Shown here in pieces: positions 1-5,352 of a DNA stretch of 7,225 nt. This stretch comes from Dehalococcoidales bacterium (GTDB lineage: Bacteria; Chloroflexota; Dehalococcoidia; Dehalococcoidales; UBA5760), in the NCBI GenBank assembly GCA_016931015.1, contig JAFGFP010000110.1, positions 1 through 7,225 of the forward strand, read 5' to 3'. Positions within the stretch are counted from its first letter, which is position 1. Each line of letters begins with the position of its first letter. The position numbers and the translations under genes are program-made. The notes under the pieces are model-generated. The model did no database searches. It was not told the origin of the DNA and saw only the letters and a list, made by a program, of their open reading frames with translations.

Positions 1-674
1 ATGGGCATCCCGAAGTGGGTCAGGATGGCCACCCTCGGCTTGAGCACGGTGATAAGGTGTTTAACGTCGGGTACCGAGAGGTGGTCGATACCCGGCCTCG
101 GCTCGGAGAAGACGACGTTAATAATGAGCAGCTCGCCGCCGTAGCTTTCAATCAGGCCGTCGAAGTAGCGGGTATCGACGATGTAGGAGAAGGTGTGCCT
201 TTCGGTCTTAAAGAGCATTCCGTAGGTCTCCACCGGGTGCCGGTGCCGCACCGGGGTAGTCAGGGAAACCCCGCCGATAGCGTAGCTTCCCCCCTCCTTA
301 AGGATTTCGATACCGTCGAGGTAGTTCCTGAGGTAAGAGAAGATAACCGGCTCGTGATCTAAGGCGTCGGCGGGCACCAGGAGCCGGCCGTGGGGCTTAA
401 AGCCGCCCTGGGTCATCGCCTCGACCATGACGTTAATGTCTCCGGCGTGGTCGAGGTGGCGGTGCGAGAGGATAATGGCGCTTAGCCTTTCGGCACGGAG
501 CCTTCGCTTGGTGGACTGAACGATGCAGCCCGGCCCGGGGTCGACCAGTATCTCGGTGCCGTTTAGGTTGAACCACATCCCCCCCGAAGCCAGAATCTGG
601 GTAGCCACCATGATGCGGGCGCCGCCCGTCCCCAGGAAGGTGATGGTTTCCGAAGGGGCCTCTTTGTCTGTCAT
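1..674 (-). CDS. MBL-fold metallo-hydrolase (C-terminus beyond window)
   Basis: Cytoplasmic metallo-beta-lactamase-fold hydrolase, probably acting on a phosphoester or nucleic-acid-like bond; the substrate cannot be told. The 224 visible residues begin MTDKEAPSETITFLGTGGAR, the usual opening strand and glycine turn of RNase Z/PhnP/PqqB-like members. The metal-binding motif HRHLDH lies at residues 71-76 (H71, H73, D75, H76). Further likely ligands are H145 or H147 (VRHRHP), D167 (YIVDTRYFD), H198 (DHLS) and H220 (LTHFG). The reading frame is open to base 1, so the last part of the protein is missing here. The ATG at 674 fits the family N-terminus but has no Shine-Dalgarno sequence; a promoter -10 box ends nine bases upstream, so the mRNA is probably leaderless. 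The gene is divergent from yedF. The fold is certain, the exact role unknown. Confidence 0.9.
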   Translation of the reverse strand, partial: MTDKEAPSETITFLGTGGARIMVATQILASGGMWFNLNGTEILVDPGPGCIVQSTKRRLRAERLSAIILSHRHLDHAGDINVMVEAMTQGGFKPHGRLLVPADALDHEPVIFSYLRNYLDGIEILKEGGSYAIGGVSLTTPVRHRHPVETYGMLFKTERHTFSYIVDTRYFDGLIESYGGELLIINVVFSEPRPGIDHLSVPDVKHLITVLKPRVAILTHFGMP

Positions 675-683
675 CACTATCTA

Positions 684-713
684 ACTATAAGCGATTGCGG
701 CGGCCGGTGACAA
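684..713 (-). promoter_or_regulatory. Sigma-70-like promoter for the MBL hydrolase gene
   Basis: On the minus strand, TTGTCA (708-713) and TATAGT (684-689) are 18 bases apart; each matches consensus at five of six positions. Transcription would start near 677, only about three bases before the ATG at 674, which agrees with the missing ribosome binding site. Confidence 0.5.
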
Positions 714-722
714 TTCTTTTTA

Positions 723-751
723 TTGCCATCGGGGGTGCTTTTGGGTAAGAT
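723..751 (+). promoter_or_regulatory. Candidate promoter for yedF-HIT operon
   Basis: TTGCCA (723-728) and TAAGAT (746-751) are separated by 17 bases; the -35 matches at five of six positions, the -10 at four. It would give a leader of about 115 bases before yedF. That leader contains a possible hairpin at 759-789 (GGCGGGTAT pairing with ATACCC-T-GCC, one bulged base). Confidence 0.35.
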
Positions 752-871
752 ATCCGGTGGCGGGTATCCTTCCCGTTTAATACCCTGCCCGACGTGGGTT
801 TCCGTTAAGCAGGTTTGAGCAGAGGCGCGGGGCTCTCCGGCCGCCGCTTGTTATTTGAGGAGGTAGCAACC

Positions 872-1444
872 ATGAGTGAAATCGATGCCCGGGGGCTTCC
901 CTGCCCGCAGCCGGTTATCAAGACCAAGAAGGCGCTGGAGGAAATAGAGACGGGCCAGGTCACCGTCCTGGTCGACAGCCCGGAGAGCCGCGAGAACGTG
1001 CGGCGTTTTGCCCAGAGCCAGGGCTGCCAGGTAGCGGTTCGGGAGGAAGCCGGGGTAGTCTTTCTCGACATCACCAAGGGGACTTCGTGCCAGGCCGTGC
1101 CTAAGCAGAGCGGTGACGTTGTCCTCATTACCAGCGACCGCCTTGGTGTTGGGGAGGAGAGGCTGGGGGAAATCCTGATGCACGCCTTCTTAAATACCCT
1201 CTGGGACTATACCCCGAAGCCTGCCAAGCTGCTCTTTATCAATAACGGGGTCCGCCTGACCACCGAGGGCTCTGAGGTTCTGGAGACCTTAAAGCTCCTG
1301 GAGAAGGAGGGGGTTCAGGTGTTTTCCTGCGGCACCTGTTTGGAGTATTATAAGCTTAAGGATAAGCTTGGGGTGGGGGCGGTGAGCGATATGTACGCCA
1401 CGGTGGATGCTTTACTAGCGGCGGAGAAGGTTATCCGGGTTTAA
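872..1444 (+). CDS. yedF: YedF, TusA/DsrE-type selenium-metabolism sulfurtransferase-like protein
   Basis: A 190-residue cytoplasmic protein with the two-part layout of the YedF family associated with selenium metabolism. Residues 1-72 form a TusA/SirA-like domain with the diagnostic DARGLPCPQP; C11 of the CPxP motif is the sulfur- or selenium-carrying cysteine in this fold. Residues 81-190 form a DsrE/DsrF-like domain with the FSCGTCLEYYKL segment (C153, C156). The length fits the family. I chose the ATG at 872 because GAGGAGG sits at 856-862 and the TusA motif follows at once; the frame is open upstream to 815 but has no comparable start. The HIT gene follows after 11 bases, so the two are probably cotranscribed. 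The link to selenium is known for the family; no selenium gene (selA, selB, selD) is visible here. Confidence 0.9.
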   Translation: MSEIDARGLPCPQPVIKTKKALEEIETGQVTVLVDSPESRENVRRFAQSQGCQVAVREEAGVVFLDITKGTSCQAVPKQSGDVVLITSDRLGVGEERLGEILMHAFLNTLWDYTPKPAKLLFINNGVRLTTEGSEVLETLKLLEKEGVQVFSCGTCLEYYKLKDKLGVGAVSDMYATVDALLAAEKVIRV

Positions 1445-1455
1445 GAGGGGTTTAC

Positions 1456-1929
1456 ATGGAGCATATCTGGGCGCCCTGGCGCATTGAGTACATCGAGATG
1501 GAAAAGCCGGCCGGCTGCATCCTGTGCGATAAGCCGGGGGAGAGCCGCGACGCCGAGAACTATATTCTCTACCGGGGAAGCGAGAACTTCGTCATCCTGA
1601 ATAGCTACCCCTATAACCCGGGGCACCTCCTGGTCGCCCCCTACCGCCACGTCGCCAGCCTCGACGCGCTGACGGATAGTGAGCTCAGCGAGCACTCCGT
1701 GATAGTCCGCCGCAGCGTGGGCTTGCTGCGGGAGGTATTCTCCCCCCAGGGCTTTAACGTCGGCCTGAACCTGGGTAAGGCGGCCGGGGCCGGTATCGAC
1801 GAGCACCTCCACACCCACATCGTACCCCGCTGGCAGGGCGATACCAACTTCATGACGGTAGTCTCCGGGGTGCGGGTAGTCCCGCAGGCCCTGGCGGAGA
1901 CCTACCGTAAGCTGGCGGGGAGGTTCTGA
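1456..1929 (+). CDS. HIT-family nucleotide hydrolase/transferase
   Basis: A 157-residue histidine-triad protein that would cleave or transfer nucleotidyl groups from dinucleoside polyphosphates or nucleotide conjugates, probably in the cytoplasm. The signature HLHTHIVPRW is at residues 117-126; the middle histidine H119 is the expected nucleophile. The N-terminus MEHIWAPWRIEYI and the CILC pair (C21, C24) are typical of the Ap4A-phosphorylase-like bacterial branch, where the cysteines and a nearby histidine can bind zinc. NPGHLLVAPYRH (54-65) is the conserved strand-turn before the helix. GAGGGG at 1445-1450 is the ribosome binding site. It is the second gene after yedF. Its stop lies 15 bases from the stop of a convergent gene, with no clear terminator in between. 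The family is certain, the substrate not. Confidence 0.93.
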   Translation: MEHIWAPWRIEYIEMEKPAGCILCDKPGESRDAENYILYRGSENFVILNSYPYNPGHLLVAPYRHVASLDALTDSELSEHSVIVRRSVGLLREVFSPQGFNVGLNLGKAAGAGIDEHLHTHIVPRWQGDTNFMTVVSGVRVVPQALAETYRKLAGRF

Positions 1930-1944
1930 AGTCCGCCCCTTAGC

Positions 1945-2190
1945 TTAGCTCACGGGGCAGGCGTTGGACAGGGTCAGGGTCATCACGATGTCGCCCTGTG
2001 AAGCAGTCTTCTGAAACGCTTCCTTAACGGCGCTAAAGAGCGCTTCGTCGGGGCCCGTTACCAGGCTGCTCATGTTTCCCGGCGTGACCTCGAGGCCGTG
2101 CTCTCGGAAGATGTCGAGCGCCTTACCGATGGCGGGCGATAGTTCAGTCTGGCGCAGCGGGTATAGGCTCACCTGAGCGGTTAAGAACAT
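1945..2190 (-). CDS. YkoF/MTH1187-type thiamine-binding family protein
   Basis: An 81-residue soluble protein with one ferredoxin-like alpha/beta module. The opening strand AQVSLYPL, the helix around IGKALDIFREHGL, the turn PGNMSSLVTG (38-46) and the ending TLTLSNACPV are the pattern of the MTH1187/YkoF family, whose members bind thiamine or hydroxymethylpyrimidine. That ligand is taken from the family and is not shown by the sequence. The start ATG at 2188-2190 is supported by AGGAGGG at 2198-2204. The gene lies 58 bases after the stop of the molybdopterin oxidoreductase gene on the same strand, so one transcript is likely. It converges with the HIT gene. Confidence 0.8.
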   Translation of the reverse strand: MFLTAQVSLYPLRQTELSPAIGKALDIFREHGLEVTPGNMSSLVTGPDEALFSAVKEAFQKTASQGDIVMTLTLSNACPVS

Positions 2191-2248
2191 GCCGCTTCCC
2201 TCCTCTCCGCTTGCTTATGGTCGTCCCGGCGTGATATGGGGTGCTATT

Positions 2249-2959
2249 TTACTCCCCGAAGAGGCCGCCGTCAAAGAAGTCCTCTTCGAAGAAGCCTTCG
2301 TCCAGGTCGGCGCTGTTGGAATATCCCCGGCTCTCCCAGAAGCCCCGGTAGTCGGTGTCGTCGGAGAGCTCAATTTCGGTGACCCATTTTATCCACTTGT
2401 AGCCCCACTTGCTCTCGGCGACCAGCTCGAAGGGGAAGCCCCGTTCCGGGGGCAGGGTCACCCCGTTCATCTTGTAGGCCATCAGGATAGAGTTATTCAT
2501 GATGTAGTCGAGGGGTAGCGAGGTAGTGTAGCCGTCTTGAGCGTGGAAGATGACTATTTTTGTCTCGGGTGAGGGGCCGGCCTGGCTAATCAGGTCGCTG
2601 ACCAGCACCCCTTCCCAGAGGAGCTTGACGCTCCAGCCCTCGACGCAGTTGAGGGTGACCACCTTCCGGTACGAGGGATAGTTCTCGGTAACCTCCTGAT
2701 AGCTTAGCTCCGTGGGCTCGGCGACCAGCCCGCTTATCTTGAGCGCGTAGCTCTCGATGTCGATTAGCTGCGGGCCCTTTATCGAGTTGTCCCGTAAGAA
2801 GTCGTTGATTGAGGAAAGGTCCTCGCCCTGGTACTCTCTAATCTCCACCGGTTCCAGCGTCCCCGGTTCCCCTGTCCGGCAGCCGCCCGCCCCCAAGGTG
2901 CCGGTAATCAGGGTGGCGATCAGAACTATAATGCTGATGTTTATAAATCCCCTTTTCAT
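2249..2959 (-). CDS. Molybdopterin-dependent oxidoreductase, sulfite-oxidase fold, lipoprotein
   Basis: A 236-residue exported protein. Residues 1-27 look like a lipoprotein signal: MKRGF, a hydrophobic stretch, then GAGGC with C27 as the acylation site (an imperfect lipobox). Residues 64-210 are an Oxidored_molyb domain: ESYALKISGLV, then VVTLNCVEGWS (99-110) with C105 in the position of the molybdenum-ligating cysteine of sulfite oxidase and MsrP/YedY, then GFPFELVAESKWGYKWIKWV (174-193) and GFWESRGYS (206-214). The tail (219-236) is unusual, rich in Phe, Asp, Glu and Gly. No heme, dimerisation or transmembrane subunit is visible. The frame stays open upstream to 3421, but the ATG at 2959 has GGAGGTGG just before it and starts the signal peptide. 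The substrate and electron partner are unknown. Confidence 0.9.
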   Translation of the reverse strand: MKRGFINISIIVLIATLITGTLGAGGCRTGEPGTLEPVEIREYQGEDLSSINDFLRDNSIKGPQLIDIESYALKISGLVAEPTELSYQEVTENYPSYRKVVTLNCVEGWSVKLLWEGVLVSDLISQAGPSPETKIVIFHAQDGYTTSLPLDYIMNNSILMAYKMNGVTLPPERGFPFELVAESKWGYKWIKWVTEIELSDDTDYRGFWESRGYSNSADLDEGFFEEDFFDGGLFGE

Positions 2960-3022
2960 TTTACCACCTCCCTCCTGTCTTATCACGCCACGGGTAGAGT
3001 GATAGCTCCCCCCTTGCTTTAA

Positions 3023-3052
3023 ATTATAGGCCGTTCGAAACGGATGAACCAA
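3023..3052 (-). promoter_or_regulatory. Promoter with internal palindrome, for the molybdopterin enzyme
   Basis: On the minus strand a perfect TATAAT (3023-3028) lies 18 bases after a weak TTGGTT (3047-3052). The spacer holds CCGTT-CGA-AACGG (3031-3043), a five-base inverted repeat placed where a repressor would block the polymerase. The start of transcription would be near 3016, giving a leader of about 57 bases. Confidence 0.5.
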
Positions 3053-3074
3053 AAATTTTTCTGGTCGGGGATCA

Positions 3075-3103
3075 TTGACAGCGGTTCGAGCCGGTTTTAC
3101 AAT
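3075..3103 (+). promoter_or_regulatory. Near-consensus sigma-70 promoter for the zincin gene
   Basis: TTGACA (3075-3080), a 17-base spacer and TACAAT (3098-3103) give a very good match to a vegetative promoter. Transcription would begin near 3110, about 37 bases before the GTG start of the downstream gene. Confidence 0.75.
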
Positions 3104-3146
3104 CCAGGGGGGTGGCTTGAGATGGACGGGGGTAAAGGAGACGGGG

Positions 3147-3611
3147 GTGCTTACCGAGGATAAGTGGCGGGCAATCTGTCGCGAGCTGATAGAGACGGGC
3201 TTTTTCGATGCCGCGGGCAGGCCGAAGACGCTTAGGGCGATACGGAGGGTCATGGAGAGGCTGCCGGCCGATGAGCTTGAGTCCCTGAGAGAGAAGGTAG
3301 CCATTATCTTCGCCCCGGCTCCCGGGATGAACGGGCAGGTATTCCCCCTGCGCTGCCCGCCCTTCTTACTCGGCGGGCCGGAAGAGAACCGGCAGCGGGT
3401 CGTGGTCTTCCTCTCCCCCAAAATCGAGCGGCTCAGCCTGGAGAAGATTGAGGCGACCGTCGCCCACGAGCTTGCCCACGCCTTGCTTCACGCCCCGGAC
3501 TCCCTCGAGGGGTGGTTTATCGAGCCGGAGGCCGACCAGAAAGTACGGTCGTGGGGGTTTAAGGGAACCTACCCCGAGGTTCGCTACCCCGGCGGTAAAG
3601 AGAGGGGATAG
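3147..3611 (+). CDS. HExxH zincin-like metalloprotease-family protein
   Basis: A 154-residue soluble protein I cannot name. Residues 104-115 (TVAHELAHALLH) hold the zinc-binding HExxH motif (H107, E108, H111). Further on, EPEADQKVRSWGF offers E128 followed by Ala-Asp, the usual place of the third ligand in short gluzincin-like domains such as ImmA/IrrE. The N-terminal 50 residues are helical and charged (LTEDKWRAICRELIETGFFD), and the protein lacks a signal peptide or membrane segment. I place the start at GTG 3147, with AAAGGAG at 3134-3140 six bases before it; the longer frame beginning TTG at 3075 would start inside the -35 box and is excluded. Peptidase activity is inferred from the motif only; such proteins can also be regulators or immunity-type proteases. 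Confidence 0.75.
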   Translation: MLTEDKWRAICRELIETGFFDAAGRPKTLRAIRRVMERLPADELESLREKVAIIFAPAPGMNGQVFPLRCPPFLLGGPEENRQRVVVFLSPKIERLSLEKIEATVAHELAHALLHAPDSLEGWFIEPEADQKVRSWGFKGTYPEVRYPGGKERG

Positions 3612-3621
3612 TAAGTGGGGG

Positions 3622-3646
3622 CGCGCCGCAACCAGGCGCGATTTCT
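3622..3646 (+). terminator. Possible weak terminator after the zincin gene
   Basis: CGCGCC (3622-3627) and GGCGCG (3635-3640) can pair around a seven-base loop, followed by ATTTCT. The stem is GC-rich but the T tract is poor. A second small hairpin, CCTGG-TTC-CCAGG, follows at 3664-3676. Confidence 0.35.
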
Positions 3647-3759
3647 GATATGATAATAGATATCCTGGTTCCCAGGGAGCGATAGTTACGGGCCGGGTAT
3701 CAATCCCAGCCTGTTTCGCACCTGGATATATTAGAGACGCTGTGCTTAAGAGGTGATTT

Positions 3760-4410
3760 ATGAAACTGGCTGGTGCCTTGCTGGTGGTTATCCTGGTGGT
3801 GCTTACCGGCTGTGCCGGACAAGCCCCCGAGGCCCCTCCCGAGCCGCAGGCGGCCTCCCCGTCCCAAAGCGAACCGGCCGCCCCGGAGTACCCCGATACC
3901 TCCGCCCAGGTGGTATTAAGTTACTGGGATGCCATGAATAGCTACGACCTTGAGTTGGCCCTGAGCTACTATGAGGAGCAGTATGCGGAGCAAGAAAGAG
4001 AATGGGTGGCGGATGATATCGGCAATCTGAACCGATACAGCGTAACCTTATCCGTGCTGGAGGTCTCGGAGCCTCTCTATATGTCCCCGGATATTCAGGA
4101 TAAGGTGAGGCACGATATAGTTCTTAAAACCCCCATCGATGAGAGGGATCTCAGCTACCTGTTAGTCAAGGTTGACGGTGACTGGAAGATTTACTTTGAG
4201 GGCATGACGCATAGCTTTCCCGATGTCAGGGAATTCATTATCGACCTTCTGACTAAATACGGAGAATTACAGCGCGTGGAAGTCATGATAAATGCGGAGC
4301 AGGAGATAGGCGAGTCGCGGAGCGTTACCGACTACGTTCTGACCGAGCTAATCGAGTCGGGGGAGATAACCGAGCCGAGCCCCGGCGTTTACTCGCTGCC
4401 CGGGGGGTAA
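3760..4410 (+). CDS. Lipoprotein with NTF2-like domain, function unknown
   Basis: A 216-residue exported lipoprotein. Residues 1-18 are a classic type II signal ending LTGC, with C18 the lipid-modified cysteine. Residues 19-47 are a Pro/Ala/Ser/Glu linker, as usual between membrane anchor and domain. Residues 48-150 (SAQVVLSYWDAMNSYDLELALSYY ... DGDWKIYFEGM, split here) have the helix-then-sheet layout of NTF2/SnoaL-like domains, such as DUF4878-type proteins; that assignment is from pattern only. The remaining acidic C-terminal part (about 160-216) is not recognised and ends PGVYSLPGG. AAGAGGTGA at 3748-3756 is the ribosome binding site; a possible -10 TATATT sits at 3727-3732 with no good -35. 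It appears to be a single-gene unit. Confidence 0.8.
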   Translation: MKLAGALLVVILVVLTGCAGQAPEAPPEPQAASPSQSEPAAPEYPDTSAQVVLSYWDAMNSYDLELALSYYEEQYAEQEREWVADDIGNLNRYSVTLSVLEVSEPLYMSPDIQDKVRHDIVLKTPIDERDLSYLLVKVDGDWKIYFEGMTHSFPDVREFIIDLLTKYGELQRVEVMINAEQEIGESRSVTDYVLTELIESGEITEPSPGVYSLPGG

Positions 4411-4504
4411 TAACGGCTTAGCGGGCTGCGGCGCGGTAATTTGTCATAATTCGGCGCTAAAATTAATAATACCTTAACAATCTCCTGTTTTAATAGAGAC
4501 AAAG

Positions 4505-4570
4505 CTTGGCTCGGCCAAGGCATATTTACTTCGCGTAGGGGAGTAGAAACGCAGCTACTCCCCTAATTGT
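4505..4570 (+). terminator. Tandem hairpins, likely terminator
   Basis: The main hairpin pairs TAGGGGAGTAG (4536-4546) with CTACTCCCCTA (4555-4565): eleven perfect pairs around the eight-base loop AAACGCAG. ATTGTTTAT follows, a modest T-rich tail. A smaller CTTGGC-TCG-GCCAAG hairpin precedes it at 4505-4519. Terminating transcription from the lipoprotein gene, 125 bases upstream, is the simplest reading. The stem is symmetric, but on the minus strand it lacks a T tail. Confidence 0.55.
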
Positions 4571-4577
4571 TTATCTG

Positions 4578-4586
4578 CCCCCCCCC
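4578..4586. repeat. Homopolymer run of nine C
   Basis: Nine consecutive C lie between the 4536-4565 hairpin and the promoter at 4612. Runs of this length are prone to slippage in replication and in sequencing. Confidence 0.9.
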
Positions 4587-4611
4587 AAAACTTCGCAGTT
4601 GCTTACTGGTA

Positions 4612-4639
4612 TTGACAAGCGGCACAGCAGTGATATAAT
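4612..4639 (+). promoter_or_regulatory. Consensus extended -10 promoter of small-gene unit A
   Basis: Perfect TTGACA (4612-4617), a 16-base spacer and perfect TATAAT (4634-4639), preceded by TGA to give an extended -10. This is the strongest promoter in the window. Transcription would start near 4646, leaving a leader of about 155 bases before the 67-aa gene. Confidence 0.85.
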
Positions 4640-4667
4640 TCCCATGACTATTTTAAGGAGGTGCCGA

Positions 4668-4700
4668 TTGGAGCATAACTACCTTGAGTTCCGGTATTGA
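4668..4700 (+). CDS. Possible 10-residue leader peptide
   Basis: A TTG start at 4668 is six bases after the GGAGG of a perfect anti-16S match, AAGGAGGTG (4655-4663). It reads MEHNYLEFRY and stops at TGA 4698-4700. The frame also has an ATG at 4644, but that lies at or before the expected transcription start. Two Tyr, one Phe and one His make it aromatic-rich, as in attenuator peptides; no clear terminator hairpin was found downstream before 4801, so the mechanism is open. Confidence 0.45.
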   Translation: MEHNYLEFRY

Positions 4701-4714
4701 AACGGTTACATTGA

Positions 4715-4736
4715 TAGGTAATTAGGTAGGTAATTA
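4715..4736. repeat. Direct repeat TAGGTAATTA, two copies
   Basis: Two identical 10-base copies (4715-4724 and 4727-4736) are spaced with a 12-base period in the leader of the 67-aa gene. They could be a protein-binding site or a chance duplication. Confidence 0.7.
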
Positions 4737-4800
4737 AAAACTCAGCCGTACCCCAATATGCGAGACACGGGAAAAATGGAGATGTAAGGAGAACACTAGG

Positions 4801-5004
4801 ATGGCGGTTAAGGTTTCTAGGGCTCTCTACGAGGAAATAATGAAGATAAAGGAGTCGGGTGAGGTTGATATAAATGACGCTAAAGCGGTTCTCAAGTATG
4901 CTAAGGCAAACAACCTAAATGTCGCGGTAAGAGCGATAGAAGGCAACCCCAGGCGGTATCTCTGCTGTATTAACGAAGGTATGGAAGTGGGTGATTTCTT
5001 CTAA
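4801..5004 (+). CDS. Small conserved-looking protein of 67 aa, function unknown
   Basis: A hydrophilic, mostly helical 67-residue protein with no signal or membrane segment. The core VSRALYEEIMKIKESGEVD, then NDAKAVLKYAKANNLNVAV and RAIEGNPRRYLCCINEGMEV, reminds me of DUF5049-type small proteins (a resistance-free, phage/Firmicute-type family of unknown function); that is a weak match from memory. A Cys pair is at residues 55-56. The ATG at 4801 has AAGGAG at 4786-4791. Codons use A/T in third position more than neighbours such as yedF, in keeping with the AT-richer insert. It has its own strong promoter and leader, and no terminator is obvious after it. Confidence 0.75.
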   Translation: MAVKVSRALYEEIMKIKESGEVDINDAKAVLKYAKANNLNVAVRAIEGNPRRYLCCINEGMEVGDFF

Positions 5005-5178
5005 GAAGGAAAATAGAGAGCGTCCCGGTTAAGAGACGTCAAACTTCAGGCGAATCCGCCCTGCATTGTAGTCGTCGCTGGTGAAGTCGGCTCAAGGCGG
5101 CGGTGCTTTATAAGACCTCGAGCTATCATAAAAAGTAACCGGTCCCGATATTTAATTATTCGTCCGCATTTTGGGGTA
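5005..5178. other. Gene-free stretch between units A and B
   Basis: No supported reading frame. Small pairings are visible: GGCG-AATC-CGCC near 5050-5061, and CCGGTTA (about 5022-5028) with TAACCGG (about 5137-5143) some 110 bases apart. None carries a T tract that would make a convincing terminator. Confidence 0.5.
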
Positions 5179-5207
5179 TTGACAATTTCTGAGAAAAGGA
5201 ATACAAT
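5179..5207 (+). promoter_or_regulatory. Near-consensus promoter of small-gene unit B
   Basis: Perfect TTGACA (5179-5184), a 17-base spacer and TACAAT (5202-5207). It shares the word GGTATTGACAA with the unit A promoter. Transcription would start near 5214, leaving a leader of about 139 bases before the zinc-ribbon gene. Confidence 0.8.
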
Positions 5208-5267
5208 TCCAACTTGGTTTTTAGCCTACGAGAAATAGCACCGAGCTTCTAAAGACATAGCATACAC

Positions 5268-5321
5268 TTAGAGCGTAGGGGACTACTTATCGGAAGGTAA
5301 CCCTGAGCGCTCTAAATTTTT
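5268..5321 (+). promoter_or_regulatory. Terminator-like leader hairpin, possible attenuator
   Basis: TTAGAGCG (5268-5275) pairs with CGCTCTAA (5308-5315). AGGG/CCCT (5277-5280 with 5301-5304) and a short TACTT/AAgGTA stem pair inside it, and ATTTTT follows at 5316-5321. A competing stem, CCTACG (5225-5230) with CGTAGG (5274-5279), would break the outer and middle stems. It lies after a strong promoter and before the ribosome binding site, the arrangement of a transcription attenuator or riboswitch. It matches no riboswitch class I know. Confidence 0.5.
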
Positions 5322-5352
5322 GTAATTAACGGGAGGTTTCGAAACGGCAATT

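Larger units (their letters stand above)
4411..4611. other. AT-rich gene-free stretch before the small-gene unit
   Basis: No reading frame with a believable start was found on either strand. Composition drops sharply at about 4440-4500 compared with the flanking genes. The segment holds two hairpins, at 4505-4519 and 4536-4565, and a run of nine C at 4578-4586. Confidence 0.6.

Noticed and set aside
15..362. Rightward open frame of 115 codons
   Set aside because: It is antisense to the MBL hydrolase, whose metal-binding motifs are intact; no ribosome binding site and no recognisable protein.
3075..3146. TTG 3075 as start of the zincin gene
   Set aside because: That TTG is part of the -35 TTGACA, upstream of the transcription start, and has no ribosome binding site.
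2960..3421. N-terminal extension of the molybdopterin enzyme frame
   Set aside because: The extension is low-quality sequence antisense to the zincin gene and would place the signal peptide internally. ATG 2959 has a good ribosome binding site.
4536..4565. yybP-ykoY manganese riboswitch, because of GGGGAGTAG
   Set aside because: The word is paired in a simple perfect hairpin; the rest of the aptamer and any metal-transport gene are missing.
3034..5347. TTCGAAACGG repeated at 3034-3043 and 5338-5347
   Set aside because: A single repeated 10-mer is expected by chance in 7 kb, and the second copy lies after a ribosome binding site rather than in a promoter.
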